Counted from the stretch's first letter, positions 8,068 to 17,527 are shown. The stretch: DNA of 64,000 nucleotides from Kitasatospora sp. NBC_00374 (GCF_041434935.1 NZ_CP107964.1:1054001-1118000); one strand, 5' to 3'. Made by a program: numbers and translations. Notes: generated from the sequence alone by a model not told the origin.

Positions 8068-9554
8068 GCCACTTCCTCCTCGATCGCACCGGTGCCGGCC
8101 TCGGGCTGACGCCAGCTCGGCTTGCGCGCTTTCAGGAACGAGAACGGGATGACGACCCCCAGCAGCAGCAGACCGCCGCCGACGATCCCGATGTAGGCCC
8201 AGACGCTGCCACCGCCGAACTGCGAGGACGGCACGAAGCCGATCACCATGGCGAGGGCCGAGGCCACGAACCCGACCACGCAGACCGTGGTCAGCAGCGG
8301 CGCGCGATAGCCGCGCGGATGGTCGGGCTGCTTGCGCCGCAGCTGGATCGCCGCCAGGAACATCAGCAGATACATGATCAGGTACACCTGCGTGGTGATC
8401 ACCGAGAAGATCCAGTAGACGCTGGACACGTCCGGGATCAGCGCGTACAGCACCGCGATCACCGTCGTGATCAGGCCCTGGACGACCAGGATGTTCTGCT
8501 GGACCCCGTTGCCGTTGAGACGCTGCAGGTACGGCGGCAGATAGCCCTCCTGCCGGGAGATCAGCAGCAGGCCCTTGGACGGCCCGGCCAGCCAGGTCAG
8601 CATCCCGCCCACCGAGGCGGCGCACAGCCCCACCGCGACGATCGGGACCAGCCAGCCGATGTGGAAGTACTGGAAGAACGCGTCGAAGGCCTGCATGACG
8701 CCGGCGGTCAGACTGAGCTGGTCCGAGGGGATCACCCAGCTGATCGCCAGCGCCGGAAGGATGAAGATCAGCAGCACCAGGCCCATGGCCAGGAACATCG
8801 ACCTGGGGAACTCCTTGGACGGGTCACGGAGCTTGTTGACGTGGACCGCGTTCATCTCCATGCCGGAGTAGCTGAGGAAGTTGTTCACGATCAGCACCAG
8901 GCTCGCCACGCCCGTCCACTCGGGGAAGAAGTGCGAGCCGTTCATCGGCGCCGCGGACGGGTTGCCCTGCCCGAGGAAGACCATCCCCAGGACGACCAGC
9001 AGCGTGCCGGGAACCAGCGTGCCGATCACCAGCCCCCACGAGGCCAGCCCGGCGACGGCGTTCGTGCCACGGGAGGAGATCCACACGCCGCTCCAGTAGA
9101 CGACCACGATGACGATCGCCGTGTAGACGCCGTTGCTGGCCAGGCTCGGATTGATCACGTACGCGATGGTGCTGGCGACGTAGGCGAGCAGGGTGGGGTA
9201 GTAGAAGATCGTCATGGCGAACTGGCACCACACGGCGAGGAAGCCCAGCGGCTTCGACAGGCCCTGCGCCACCCAGTTGTAGACCCCGCCACTCCATCCG
9301 GAGGCCAGCTCCGCCGACACCAGGGCCGTCGGCAGCAGGAACACGACCGCGGGCAACAGGTAGAGGAAGACGCAGGCGAGGCCGTACACCGCCATGGTCG
9401 GCGCCGAACGCAGGCTCGCGACCGAACTGGTCGTCATCAGCGCCAGCGTCAACCAGGTGATCTTGTTCGACCCGGTTCCGGCCCGAACCGCGCCGGCCGC
9501 CCGGGTCCCGCCCGCGCGGCCGGCGCCTTCGCCCGGTACGTCGACAGTGCTCAT
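8064..9554 (-). CDS. APC-superfamily amino acid permease, glutamate:GABA antiporter-like
   Basis: A 496-residue membrane protein with about 12 hydrophobic segments. It follows the APC pattern of the GadC/YjeM type: an early helix TLALMTTSSVASLRSAP, the segment LASGWSGGVYNWV, and RQEGYLPPYLQRLN in the loop before the later helices. GadC-type carriers exchange glutamate for GABA; other amino acids are possible. The ATG at 9554 is preferred because residues upstream in the same frame are Arg/Pro/Gly-rich non-protein-like sequence. It leads a short transcript with the coupling ORF and the small membrane protein. Confidence 0.88.
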   Translation of the reverse strand: MSTVDVPGEGAGRAGGTRAAGAVRAGTGSNKITWLTLALMTTSSVASLRSAPTMAVYGLACVFLYLLPAVVFLLPTALVSAELASGWSGGVYNWVAQGLSKPLGFLAVWCQFAMTIFYYPTLLAYVASTIAYVINPSLASNGVYTAIVIVVVYWSGVWISSRGTNAVAGLASWGLVIGTLVPGTLLVVLGMVFLGQGNPSAAPMNGSHFFPEWTGVASLVLIVNNFLSYSGMEMNAVHVNKLRDPSKEFPRSMFLAMGLVLLIFILPALAISWVIPSDQLSLTAGVMQAFDAFFQYFHIGWLVPIVAVGLCAASVGGMLTWLAGPSKGLLLISRQEGYLPPYLQRLNGNGVQQNILVVQGLITTVIAVLYALIPDVSSVYWIFSVITTQVYLIMYLLMFLAAIQLRRKQPDHPRGYRAPLLTTVCVVGFVASALAMVIGFVPSSQFGGGSVWAYIGIVGGGLLLLGVVIPFSFLKARKPSWRQPEAGTGAIEEEVA

Positions 9555-9992
9555 CGGATGCCACCTCGTCCCAACCTCGGCGCGCCGATCGCACCACGTC
9601 CGATCCTCGTCACCCACCGTGGCCGCCGCACGTCGGCCTACGCCGCCGGAGGCGGTCGTTCGGCCATTCGCCCCCGCCTTCGGTGGCCCCGGTGCGGCGC
9701 GGCCGACACGGCGGCCGCCGGCGCCCTGCGGGGCTCGGTCATCACCTGCCGAGGCAGGTCGACACGTGTGCCGCCCGTGCGCACCCGGGTGCCGGCGGGT
9801 GGCCTGCTCGACCGCCGGTGACCCGTTCCGTCGCGTCGGGTCTCCGGGTCGCATCGGGCGGGGTTAGAAGTCCGTAAGGCGTCCGCGCCCGGTCCTGCAC
9901 CGCTTTCGTGCCTACGGTGTCACCGTTCCCCTTGACCGGCCGCCATCGGCTGCCATCGGCCGCCGGTCCGCTACCCATGTGAGAGAGAGAAG
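9555..9992. other. Divergent intergenic region, permease / egtA
   Basis: A 438-bp region between divergently transcribed genes, containing no supported coding frame. It must carry promoters for the permease and the ergothioneine operon, but I could not pick a convincing -35/-10 pair. The purine-rich GAGAGAGAGAAG just before 9993 is the probable ribosome site of egtA. Confidence 0.5.
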
Positions 9993-11249
9993 ATGGACAT
10001 ACTGACGGAGACGCAGGCCGAGAAGTACGTACGCGGGGTCTGCTTCAAGACCGGCCCGCCCGGCCGCGTCGGCCTCGAACTGGAATGGCTGGTGCACGAC
10101 CGCGCGGACCGCACCCGTCCGGTCCCCGCCGCCAGGCTGGACGCCGCTCTCACCGCCCTGGAGTCCGCCGGCGGACTGCCCCACCGGTCCAGGATCACCC
10201 GGGAGCCCGGCGGCCAGATCGAGCTCAGCACCGGGTCCGCCGCGGCGCTCGCCGACTGCGTGCGGTCCGCGGCCGTCGACCTGGACGCGCTGCGGGACAC
10301 GCTCTCCCGCGCGGGGCTGGAGCTCACCGGCCGCGGGCTCGATCCGGACCGGGATCCGGCACGGCTCCTGGACCACCCGCGCTACCGGGCCATGGAACAG
10401 CACTTCGACGGACTGGGCCCGTGGGGACGGATGATGATGCGGGCCACCGCGTCCGTTCAGATCAACCTCGACAGCGGCGAGGACACGGACGGCGTCACCG
10501 GCTACCGCCGGCGTTGGGCGCTGGCCCACCGGATCGGTCCGGTGCTGGTCGCCGCCTTCGCCAACTCCCCGCTGTGGCACGGCAGGCCCACCGGCTGGCG
10601 GTCCACCCGGCAGCGGGTCTGGGCGAACGCGGACCCCGACCGCACCCGGCCGCCCGAGTCGGCACCGGATCCGCGCGGATCCTGGGCCCGCTACGCCCTG
10701 GACGCCCCACTGCTGTGCCTGCGCCGTACCCCACCCGGATCCTGGGCCGCGCCGCGCGGCCTCACCTTCCGCTCCTGGCTCCGCGGTGACGCGGCCGAAC
10801 GCCCGCCCACCCTGGACGACCTGGACTACCACCTGACCACGTTGTTCCCGCCGGTACGCGCGCGCGGCTGGCTGGAGCTGCGGATGGTCGACGCCCAGGA
10901 CGGCGACGACTGGATCGTCCCGGCGGTACTGGCGGCCACGCTGCTGGACGATCCGGCGGCGGCCGGGGCCGCTTGGGACGCCACCGCACCGCTGTGCCCG
11001 GACGGCGGCGACCAGCCGTCTGCCGAGATGTGGCTGCGCGCCGCCCGGCTCGGCCCGGCCGACCCCGAGATCGGCAAGGCGGCCCGGATCTGCTTCGCGG
11101 CCGCCGCCACCGCGCTGGCCGGTTCCGGCTCCAACGGCGAGGGCGACGGCGACGGCCGACTGCGCGGCACCCTCGCCGCGTTCGCCGAGCGCTACACCGA
11201 ACAGGGCAGATGTCCCGCCGACGACCTCCTGGAAGGCCTGGACCGATGA
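9993..11249 (+). CDS. egtA: Glutamate-cysteine ligase EgtA (ergothioneine biosynthesis)
   Basis: A 418-residue member of the GCS2-type glutamate-cysteine ligases. It supplies gamma-glutamylcysteine, the sulfur donor used by EgtB. Features seen are VGLELEWLVHD near the N-terminus, REPGGQIELSTGSA in the ATP/glutamate site, MRATASVQINLDSG, and a late WLELRMVDAQ. The ATG follows a purine-rich Shine-Dalgarno at normal spacing. It begins the egtA-egtB-egtC/D operon, and its TGA overlaps the egtB ATG (ATGA). Confidence 0.93.
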   Translation: MDILTETQAEKYVRGVCFKTGPPGRVGLELEWLVHDRADRTRPVPAARLDAALTALESAGGLPHRSRITREPGGQIELSTGSAAALADCVRSAAVDLDALRDTLSRAGLELTGRGLDPDRDPARLLDHPRYRAMEQHFDGLGPWGRMMMRATASVQINLDSGEDTDGVTGYRRRWALAHRIGPVLVAAFANSPLWHGRPTGWRSTRQRVWANADPDRTRPPESAPDPRGSWARYALDAPLLCLRRTPPGSWAAPRGLTFRSWLRGDAAERPPTLDDLDYHLTTLFPPVRARGWLELRMVDAQDGDDWIVPAVLAATLLDDPAAAGAAWDATAPLCPDGGDQPSAEMWLRAARLGPADPEIGKAARICFAAAATALAGSGSNGEGDGDGRLRGTLAAFAERYTEQGRCPADDLLEGLDR

Positions 11250-12610
11250 ACGCGCGCCCCGCCGACAGCCTCACCCCCACCCGGGACGCCGCCGCCGCGC
11301 TGGCGTCCTCCCGGCAGCGGACGCTCGCGCTGACGGACTGCCTGGACGATGCCGAACTGCTGGCCCAGCACTCCCCGTTGATGTCACCGCTGGTGTGGGA
11401 CCTGGCCCATGTCGGGAACCAGGAGGAGATCTGGCTGGTCCGCGAGGCCGGCCGGCTCCCCGCGCTGCGCCCCGACCTCGACCGGCTCTACGACGCCTTC
11501 CGGCATCCGCGCGCCGACCGCAACGCGCTCCCGCTGCTGCCTCCCGACGGTGCCCGCCGGTACCTGCGCCAGGTCCGCGAGCGCGCCCTGGAGGTCCTGG
11601 ACGCCGCGGCGTTCGACGGGGACGGCCCCTCCCCCGCCTCCCATGGGCACCATCCCCTGCTCGCAGGAGGTTTCGTCTTCGGGATGGTCGCCCAGCACGA
11701 GCAGCAGCACGCCGAGACCATGCTGGCCACCCACCAACTGCGCTCCGGTCCCGCCGTCCTGGCCGCCCCCGCCCCACCGGCCGCCCCCGCCGACGCGACG
11801 GCGCTGGCGCGCGAGGTCCTCGTGCCGGGCGGCCCGTTCACCATGGGCACCGACACCGATCCGTGGGCGCTGGACAACGAACGGCCCGCCCACACCGTGG
11901 ACCTGGCACCGTTCTGGCTGGACACCGTCCCGGTGAGAAACGCCGACTACCAGGAGTTCGTCACGGACGGCGGCTACGCCGACCCGCGCTGGTGGACCCC
12001 GCAGGGCTGGGCGCATCGGCAGCGGGCCGGGCTGGCTGCCCCGCTCTTCTGGCACCGGGACGGCGGGGTCTGGCTGCGCCGCCGCTTCGGCCGCACCGAG
12101 CCCGTGCCACCTCTGGAGCCGGTCCTTCACGTGTGCTGGTACGAGGCCGACGCCTACGCCCGCTGGGCCGGCCGGCGACTGCCGACCGAGGCCGAGTGGG
12201 AGAAGGCCGCCCGCCACGACCCGGCCACCGGCCGCTCCCGCCGCCACCCCTGGGGTGACGCCGACCCGACCCCCGAGCACGCCAACCTCGGCCAGCGCCA
12301 CCTGCAACCCGCCCCCGTCGGCAGCTACCCGGCGGGCGCCGCGCCCTGCGGGGCCCGGCAGTTGATCGGCGACGTCTGGGAGTGGACCGCCAGCGACTTC
12401 CTGCCGTACCCGGGCTTCACAGCATTCCCCTACCAGGAGTACTCCGACGTGTTCTTCGGCCCGGCGTACAAGGTGCTGCGCGGCGGGGCCTTCGGGGTGG
12501 CCCCGGTCGCCTGCCGCGGCACCTTCCGCAACTGGGACCACCCGATCCGCCGTCAGATCTTCAGCGGCTTCCGCACCGCCCGCGACGCCGCCCCGGGCGA
12601 GGCGCTCTGA
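11246..12610 (+). CDS. egtB: Ergothioneine sulfoxide synthase EgtB
   Basis: A 454-residue non-heme iron enzyme that joins gamma-glutamylcysteine to hercynine with O2. The N-terminal DinB-like domain carries the iron ligands: His at about 55 (WDLAHVGNQEE) and the pair at about 151/155 (QHEQQHAETML). The C-terminal formylglycine-generating-enzyme-like domain begins near GGPFTMGTD and includes LPTEAEWEKAA, DVWEWTASDF and VLRGGAF. Length and domain order match the family. The ATG overlaps the egtA stop; its TGA overlaps the next ATG (TGATG). Confidence 0.95.
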   Translation: MNARPADSLTPTRDAAAALASSRQRTLALTDCLDDAELLAQHSPLMSPLVWDLAHVGNQEEIWLVREAGRLPALRPDLDRLYDAFRHPRADRNALPLLPPDGARRYLRQVRERALEVLDAAAFDGDGPSPASHGHHPLLAGGFVFGMVAQHEQQHAETMLATHQLRSGPAVLAAPAPPAAPADATALAREVLVPGGPFTMGTDTDPWALDNERPAHTVDLAPFWLDTVPVRNADYQEFVTDGGYADPRWWTPQGWAHRQRAGLAAPLFWHRDGGVWLRRRFGRTEPVPPLEPVLHVCWYEADAYARWAGRRLPTEAEWEKAARHDPATGRSRRHPWGDADPTPEHANLGQRHLQPAPVGSYPAGAAPCGARQLIGDVWEWTASDFLPYPGFTAFPYQEYSDVFFGPAYKVLRGGAFGVAPVACRGTFRNWDHPIRRQIFSGFRTARDAAPGEAL

Positions 12611-14376
12611 TGTGCCGCCATCTCGCCTACCTCGGGCCGGAGACCACCGCCGCCGCGCTGCTGATCGACCCGCCGCACGGCCTGTACCCGCAGTCCTGGG
12701 CGCCCCGCAGGCAGCGGCACGGCACGGTGAACGCGGACGGGTTCGGCATCGGCTGGTACCTGCCGACCGCGGACGAGCCGCCGGCCCGCTACCGGCGCGC
12801 GGTCCCGGTCTGGGCCGACCCCAACCTGCCCGACCTCGCCCGCACCGTCCGCACCCGGGCCCTGCTCGCCGCCGTCCGGTCGGCCACCGAGGGAACCGCC
12901 CACGACGAGGCGGCCGCCGCCCCCTTCCGGGACGGGCACCGGCTGTTCAGCCACAACGGGGCCGTCCCCGACTGGACCAGGCTGCCCGCCGCACTGGGGG
13001 CGGCGTGCGGGCTCGACCCTGCGGACCTGCTCGCGCTGGAGGCGCGCAGCGACTCCGCCCTGCTGTGGGCGATCCTCGGCAGGCGGCTGCGCCGGGGCGA
13101 ACCGGCCGCCGGGGCGCTGGCCGCCCTACTGCGGCAGACCGCGGCCGTCCGCCCGGACTCCCGGCTGAACCTGCTGCTCACGGACGGGCACACGATCACG
13201 GCCACCCGCCACGGCGACACGCTCTGGTACCGGACGGCCCCGGACAGCGTGCTCGTCGCCTCCGAACCGGACGGCGAGGGCGCGTGGCACGAAGTCCCCG
13301 ACCACTCCCTGCTCATCGCCGTCCCCGGCCGCGTACGGGTGATCCCGCTTCGGCCCGCCACGCCACGCCCCTTCCACACCACCGAGGACCACCGCACGAT
13401 GACGAACCGCCTCACGATCGACCTCCGGCTTCCCCAGGACCACCTCGCCACCACCCTGCGCGCCGACGTCCTGCACGGCCTGTCCGCCGCGCCCAGGACG
13501 CTGCCGTCCAAGTGGTTCTACGACGCCCACGGCAGCGAACTCTTCGAGCAGATCACCCGCCTGCCCGAGTACTACCCGACCCGCGCCGAGCAGGAGATCC
13601 TCACCCGGCGGGCTCCCGAGATCGCCGCGCTCACCCGGGCACGGACCCTGGTCGAACTCGGCTCGGGCTCCTCCCGCAAGACCCGCCTGATCCTGGACGC
13701 GCTCACCACCGCCGGCACCCTGCAGCGCTACGCGCCGCTGGACGTCAGCGGTTCCGCGCTCGCCGAGGCCGGCGAGGCGCTGTGCCTCGACTACCCCGAC
13801 CTGCGGGTCGCCGCCACCGTCACCGACTTCGAGCAGGACCTGGCCCTCGGCGACGAGCCCGGTCCGCGTCTGCTGGCCTTCCTCGGCAGCACCATCGGCA
13901 ACCTGAACCCCGCTCAGCGCCAGTCCTTCTACGCCACCCTGCGCCACGCGCTCAGCGGCGACGACGCCCTGCTGCTCGGAGCGGACCTGGTCAAGGACAC
14001 CGACGTGCTGGTACGCGCCTACGACGACGGCCAGGGCGTGACCGCGGCCTTCAACAAGAACGTGCTGAACGTCCTCAACCGCGAACTCGACGCCGACTTC
14101 GACCCCGCCGCGTTCGACCACGTGGCCGTCTGGAACGACGCCGAGGAACGCATCGAGATGCACCTGCGCTCCCGCTGCGCGCAGACGGTGAAGATCCCGG
14201 CCGTGGACCTCGTCCTCGACCTCGGGGCCGGCGAGAGCCTGCGCACCGAGATCTCCACCAAGTTCCGGCGGGAGGCCCTCACCGCGGAGCTCGCCACCGG
14301 TGGCTTCACCGTCAGCCACTGGTGGACCGACCGGGCCGCCCGCTTCGCCCTGCTGCTCGCCGTCCCCACCCGCTGA
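12610..14376 (+). CDS. egtD: EgtC-EgtD in one continuous frame: amidohydrolase fused to histidine trimethyltransferase
   Basis: One 588-residue frame covers two enzymes usually encoded separately. Residues 1 to about 262 are EgtC, an Ntn-type glutamine amidotransferase-like hydrolase with the processed-Cys start MCRHLAYLG and LFSHNGAVPDW. It removes glutamate from the gamma-glutamyl intermediate. From residue 264 is EgtD, the SAM-dependent histidine trimethyltransferase making hercynine (PSKWFYDAHGSELFEQI, ELGSGSSRKT, FLGSTIGNLNP). No stop codon separates them. An internal ATG at 13399 with GAGG 11 nt upstream could still start free EgtD. Either a true fusion or two products may result. A hairpin follows the stop. 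The symbol given is for the C-terminal half; the N-terminal half is egtC. Confidence 0.9.
   Translation: MCRHLAYLGPETTAAALLIDPPHGLYPQSWAPRRQRHGTVNADGFGIGWYLPTADEPPARYRRAVPVWADPNLPDLARTVRTRALLAAVRSATEGTAHDEAAAAPFRDGHRLFSHNGAVPDWTRLPAALGAACGLDPADLLALEARSDSALLWAILGRRLRRGEPAAGALAALLRQTAAVRPDSRLNLLLTDGHTITATRHGDTLWYRTAPDSVLVASEPDGEGAWHEVPDHSLLIAVPGRVRVIPLRPATPRPFHTTEDHRTMTNRLTIDLRLPQDHLATTLRADVLHGLSAAPRTLPSKWFYDAHGSELFEQITRLPEYYPTRAEQEILTRRAPEIAALTRARTLVELGSGSSRKTRLILDALTTAGTLQRYAPLDVSGSALAEAGEALCLDYPDLRVAATVTDFEQDLALGDEPGPRLLAFLGSTIGNLNPAQRQSFYATLRHALSGDDALLLGADLVKDTDVLVRAYDDGQGVTAAFNKNVLNVLNRELDADFDPAAFDHVAVWNDAEERIEMHLRSRCAQTVKIPAVDLVLDLGAGESLRTEISTKFRREALTAELATGGFTVSHWWTDRAARFALLLAVPTR
13384..13401 (+). 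promoter_or_regulatory. Possible internal ribosome site and start for EgtD
   Basis: GAGG at 13384-13387 precedes an in-frame ATG at 13399 that begins MTNRLTIDLRLP, a normal EgtD N-terminus. The spacing of 11 nt is long, so initiation may be weak. It decides whether free EgtD is made besides the EgtC-EgtD fusion. Confidence 0.4.
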
Positions 14377-14396
14377 CCGTCGGCATCCTGGTCCTG

Positions 14397-14417
14397 GCCG
14401 GGCCGATCCGGCCCGGC
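14397..14417 (+). terminator. Hairpin after the ergothioneine operon
   Basis: An 8-bp perfect stem (GCCGGGCC / GGCCCGGC) with a 5-nt loop (gatcc) begins 21 bp after the egtD stop. It has no U-tract, as is common for actinomycete terminators. Confidence 0.55.
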
Positions 14418-14549
14418 GGCAACGGCTCGGCACGCGTCGCCTTCCCCGCGCATGACGGGACGAACCGACGGGTAGCACGGTTGGTACGGACGTGCCCGAT
14501 CCATGGGGGCCCATTGCCGGCAGCGGTGTGAGGTGTACGGGGGTGGCGG

Positions 14550-15623
14550 GTGTTCGGGGACGGGCGGGTGCGGCGTGCGGTGCTGCTGGTCTGTGCGGCT
14601 CTCGGTGTGTGTGCGGGGCTGTGCATCTGGTTCGCGCGCGGTCTGCCGGACTTCCGGGGGAACCTGCTGCTCAATCTCGCCCCCGAGCTGCTCACCATGA
14701 TGGTCACACTGCTGGTCATCCAGCCCATCCTCACCAGGTTGGAGGAGGACCGGGTCCGCGAGCACCTGCGGCTGGACTACCCGTCCTTCTGCGAGAAGGT
14801 CGCGCAGAGCGGCGACATCATCTGCGTGCTCGACACCTTCTCCTACCTGATCTCCGGCGGCACCGCCTCGCGCTTCGCCGAGGCGGCACGAAGTGCGATC
14901 GGGCGCGGAGCCACCGTCCGGATCATGCTGCTCGATCCGGATTCACTGGCGGCGCAGCAGCGGTCCCATGAGCTCAGCGCCGACGTACGACACGAGATCC
15001 TGCGGAACCTGCGCGACCTGCGCCGGCTGGAGGCGCGGCTGCCACCCGCGCATCGGGAGCAGCTGCAGGTCCGCGTCTACGCCGCGGCGCCCTCCATCCA
15101 GCTGTACCGCTGCGGCGAACGGATGATGGTGAGCTTCTACCCGGTGGACCGGCTCTCCGGTGAGGGGCAGCAGCTGGAGGTGCGCATCACCACTCCGCTC
15201 GGGTCCTTCGCGTCCGAACGCTTCGCCGAGCTGTGGAGCAGCGGACGGCCCGTCAACGAGCTGCTGGCGAAGCAGGTGCAGCTCATGGACGACGAGGCCG
15301 TCGGTGAGGCGATGTGGCTGGAGTACGTCCAGAGCGACGGCACCCTGTACCTCAGTGACCGGCGCCTGGTCGTGGAGCTCGCCAGGCGGCGTGACCGGCC
15401 GGTGCGGGTGCGGTTGGGCGGCCGGGCGGACCAGGTCTTCGAGCTGGAGATCATCGGCGTGGCCGAGGAGCCGCTGCTCCGGCGCCTCTCCGCGGCGTAC
15501 GCCGAGAAGTACGAGGCGGATGCCGACGTGTTCGTGCGGCTCCAGGCGGTGCGCCATGGCATCATTGACGCAGCGTCGGGCGGGCTCGAGTCGGATGGTG
15601 ACGGCGCTCTGAGCGGCGCATGA
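14550..15623 (+). CDS. Membrane-anchored protein of unknown function, two N-terminal helices
   Basis: A 357-residue protein. Two transmembrane segments lie at about residues 10-32 (LLVCAALGVCAGLCIWFA) and 40-61. A soluble region follows with a pattern like stand-alone PLD-superfamily/DUF5919-type domains (IICVLDTFSYL..., GATVRIMLLDPDS, then VRVYAAAPSIQLYRCGERMM). No HKD motif was found, so phospholipase activity is not supported. The C-terminal ~80 residues (VRVRLGGRADQVFELEIIGV...AYAEKYEADAD) resemble FMN split-barrel proteins only vaguely. The GTG at 14550 is chosen to include the first helix. It stands between the ergothioneine operon and a KamA gene; function unknown. Confidence 0.65.
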   Translation: MFGDGRVRRAVLLVCAALGVCAGLCIWFARGLPDFRGNLLLNLAPELLTMMVTLLVIQPILTRLEEDRVREHLRLDYPSFCEKVAQSGDIICVLDTFSYLISGGTASRFAEAARSAIGRGATVRIMLLDPDSLAAQQRSHELSADVRHEILRNLRDLRRLEARLPPAHREQLQVRVYAAAPSIQLYRCGERMMVSFYPVDRLSGEGQQLEVRITTPLGSFASERFAELWSSGRPVNELLAKQVQLMDDEAVGEAMWLEYVQSDGTLYLSDRRLVVELARRRDRPVRVRLGGRADQVFELEIIGVAEEPLLRRLSAAYAEKYEADADVFVRLQAVRHGIIDAASGGLESDGDGALSGA

Positions 15624-15688
15624 CGGACGTCGGCGGCAGCGGCCGGCACTGAGGGTCATCAGCGGAAGTCGGCGACAGAGGTCAGTGA

Positions 15689-16990
15689 GTGGCAACGGAG
15701 AACGGTGATCAGCGGCCGGTCTTCCGTGCCCTTGTCCTCCCCCACCTCGACGGGCTGCTGGCGCGTGCGGGGCTGGACGAGCAGGATCGGTTGCGCGCGC
15801 GGGCCGTGGCCGAGGTGCTGCCGTTCCGGACCAACTCCTACGTCGTCGACGAGCTGATCGATTGGGAGGCGGCTCCCGAAGACCCGATCTACCGTCTGGT
15901 CTTCCCGCAGCCCGACATGCTGCCCCGGGCCGATGTCGACCGCATCGGCCCGCTTCTCGGTTCCGGAGCACCGTCCGCGCAGCTGCGCGCGGCGGTACAC
16001 GAGGTGCGGATGCGGCTGAACCCACACCCCGGTGGGCAGTTGGTGTTCAACACGCCGCTCGTGGACGGCCTTCCGGTCGAGGGGATGCAGCACAAGTACC
16101 CGGAGACGGTGCTCTTCTTCCCCCGCCAGGGGCAGACCTGCCACGCGTACTGCACGTACTGCTTCCGATGGCCGCAGTTCGTCGGCGAGCCCGACCTGCG
16201 GATGGCGAGCAGCGACGCCGCAGCGCTGCACGCGTACGTGACCGCGCACCCCGAGGTCACCAGCGTGCTGATCACCGGCGGGGATCCGCTGATCATGAGC
16301 AGCTCGGTGCTGGCCCGCTATGTCGAGCCGCTGCTGGAGATTCCGCACCTGGAGTCGGTGCGGATCGGCACCAAGGCGTTGTCGTACTGGCCGCACCGGT
16401 TCCTGACCGATCCGGACGCCGAGGATCTGCTGCGACTGTTCGAGCGAGTGGTACGCAGCGGGCGCAACCTCGCTCTGATGGGCCACTATTCGCATCCGCG
16501 CGAGCTGGCCACCTCCGCCGCGGAGCGTGCGCTGCGACGCGTGGCGGACACCGGCGCGGTGGTCCGGTGCCAGGCGCCGCTCATCCGGGGCGTCAACGAC
16601 CGGGCAGCGGACTGGGCCGCGCTGTGGCGGAGGCTGGTCGCCCTCGGAGCCGTCCCCTACTACATGTTCGTCGAGCGGGACACCGGGCCGCAGGACTACT
16701 TCGCGGTGCCCCTGGCTCGCGCGCACGAGCTCTTCCGCGATGCGTACGCCCAGGTCTCCGGGCTGGCCCGGACGGTCCGCGGGCCGATCATGTCGGCCAC
16801 CCCCGGCAAGGTCCAGGTCGACGGAGTCGCGGAGGTGGGCGGCCAGCGCGCGTTCGTCCTCCACTACGTCCAGGCGCGCGACCCTGAGTTGGTCGGCCGG
16901 CCGTTCTTCGCCGCCTACGATCCCGACGCGCGCTGGCTGACCGACCTCAAGCCCCTCCCCGGCGAGAGCGCCCTGCCCGGCCTCGACTGA
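15689..16990 (+). CDS. KamA-family radical SAM protein (lysine 2,3-aminomutase-like)
   Basis: A 433-residue radical SAM protein. The [4Fe-4S]-binding CX3CX2C motif is CHAYCTYCFRW at about residues 151-161, followed by the SAM-site VLITGGDPL. The segment MGHYSHPRE and the C-terminal YYMFVERDTG and RGPIMSATPGK match the KamA/LAM pattern, including the PLP-binding SxTPGK type Lys. Lysine 2,3-aminomutase interconverts L-lysine and beta-lysine; KamA homologues can also act on glutamate or modify EF-P, so the substrate is not certain. GTG start at 15689. No other lysine-degradation or beta-lysine-using gene is adjacent. Confidence 0.85.
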   Translation: MATENGDQRPVFRALVLPHLDGLLARAGLDEQDRLRARAVAEVLPFRTNSYVVDELIDWEAAPEDPIYRLVFPQPDMLPRADVDRIGPLLGSGAPSAQLRAAVHEVRMRLNPHPGGQLVFNTPLVDGLPVEGMQHKYPETVLFFPRQGQTCHAYCTYCFRWPQFVGEPDLRMASSDAAALHAYVTAHPEVTSVLITGGDPLIMSSSVLARYVEPLLEIPHLESVRIGTKALSYWPHRFLTDPDAEDLLRLFERVVRSGRNLALMGHYSHPRELATSAAERALRRVADTGAVVRCQAPLIRGVNDRAADWAALWRRLVALGAVPYYMFVERDTGPQDYFAVPLARAHELFRDAYAQVSGLARTVRGPIMSATPGKVQVDGVAEVGGQRAFVLHYVQARDPELVGRPFFAAYDPDARWLTDLKPLPGESALPGLD

Positions 16991-17092
16991 GGCAGGTCAC
17001 CGGTCGCCCTCGTCCAGCACACCGCGGCAGCAGGCCCAGGCCGACTCGGACAGCAGCGGCGGAACCGCCCGGGCGAACACTTCGTCCTCACC

Positions 17093-17527
17093 GTGGTGAG
17101 TGAGGAAAGCCCTGCCGTCCCCGCACTGACCTACGTCAAGGCCGCACCCGCGCCGTGGAGCGCGTGGGACATTCCCGGCTGGCGCGAGGACAGCCGACTG
17201 CGGACCTTCTACGGCTACTTCCTGCACCCGAACGTGGGCATCGACCTCACCCGGGAGAAGCATGCGCCGGCCCGGGACCCGGCCTACGCCCGGCGGCTGC
17301 GCGCCAGCCTGGAGTACCTGCTGGAGCAGCAGCCGGCCACCCTGGAAGCCTGGCACTCCCTCACCCGGTGCGACATCCATTTCCGCTCCGAGGGCGAACT
17401 GTACGGCTACCTGCTCGACCTGCACTCCTACCTCTTCGGCGACCGCCCCACGCCGCCCGACGAGCCCGATCCCGACCGACCGGCACCACCGGCGCACTGG
17501 ACGTACTGGGGACGGTACTTCCGGTAG
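17093..17527 (+). CDS. Small soluble protein of unknown function
   Basis: A 144-residue protein starting at tandem GTG codons (17093 or 17096). It is rich in Tyr, Trp and Pro (WSAWDIPGWREDSRLRTFYG, then TYWGRYFR at the end) and has a mid-region predicted helical from its Leu/Arg spacing (ARRLRASLEYLLEQQ). No signal peptide, membrane segment or known motif was recognised. It sits about 100 bp after the KamA-like gene on the same strand and may be co-transcribed. Confidence 0.55.
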   Translation: MVSEESPAVPALTYVKAAPAPWSAWDIPGWREDSRLRTFYGYFLHPNVGIDLTREKHAPARDPAYARRLRASLEYLLEQQPATLEAWHSLTRCDIHFRSEGELYGYLLDLHSYLFGDRPTPPDEPDPDRPAPPAHWTYWGRYFR

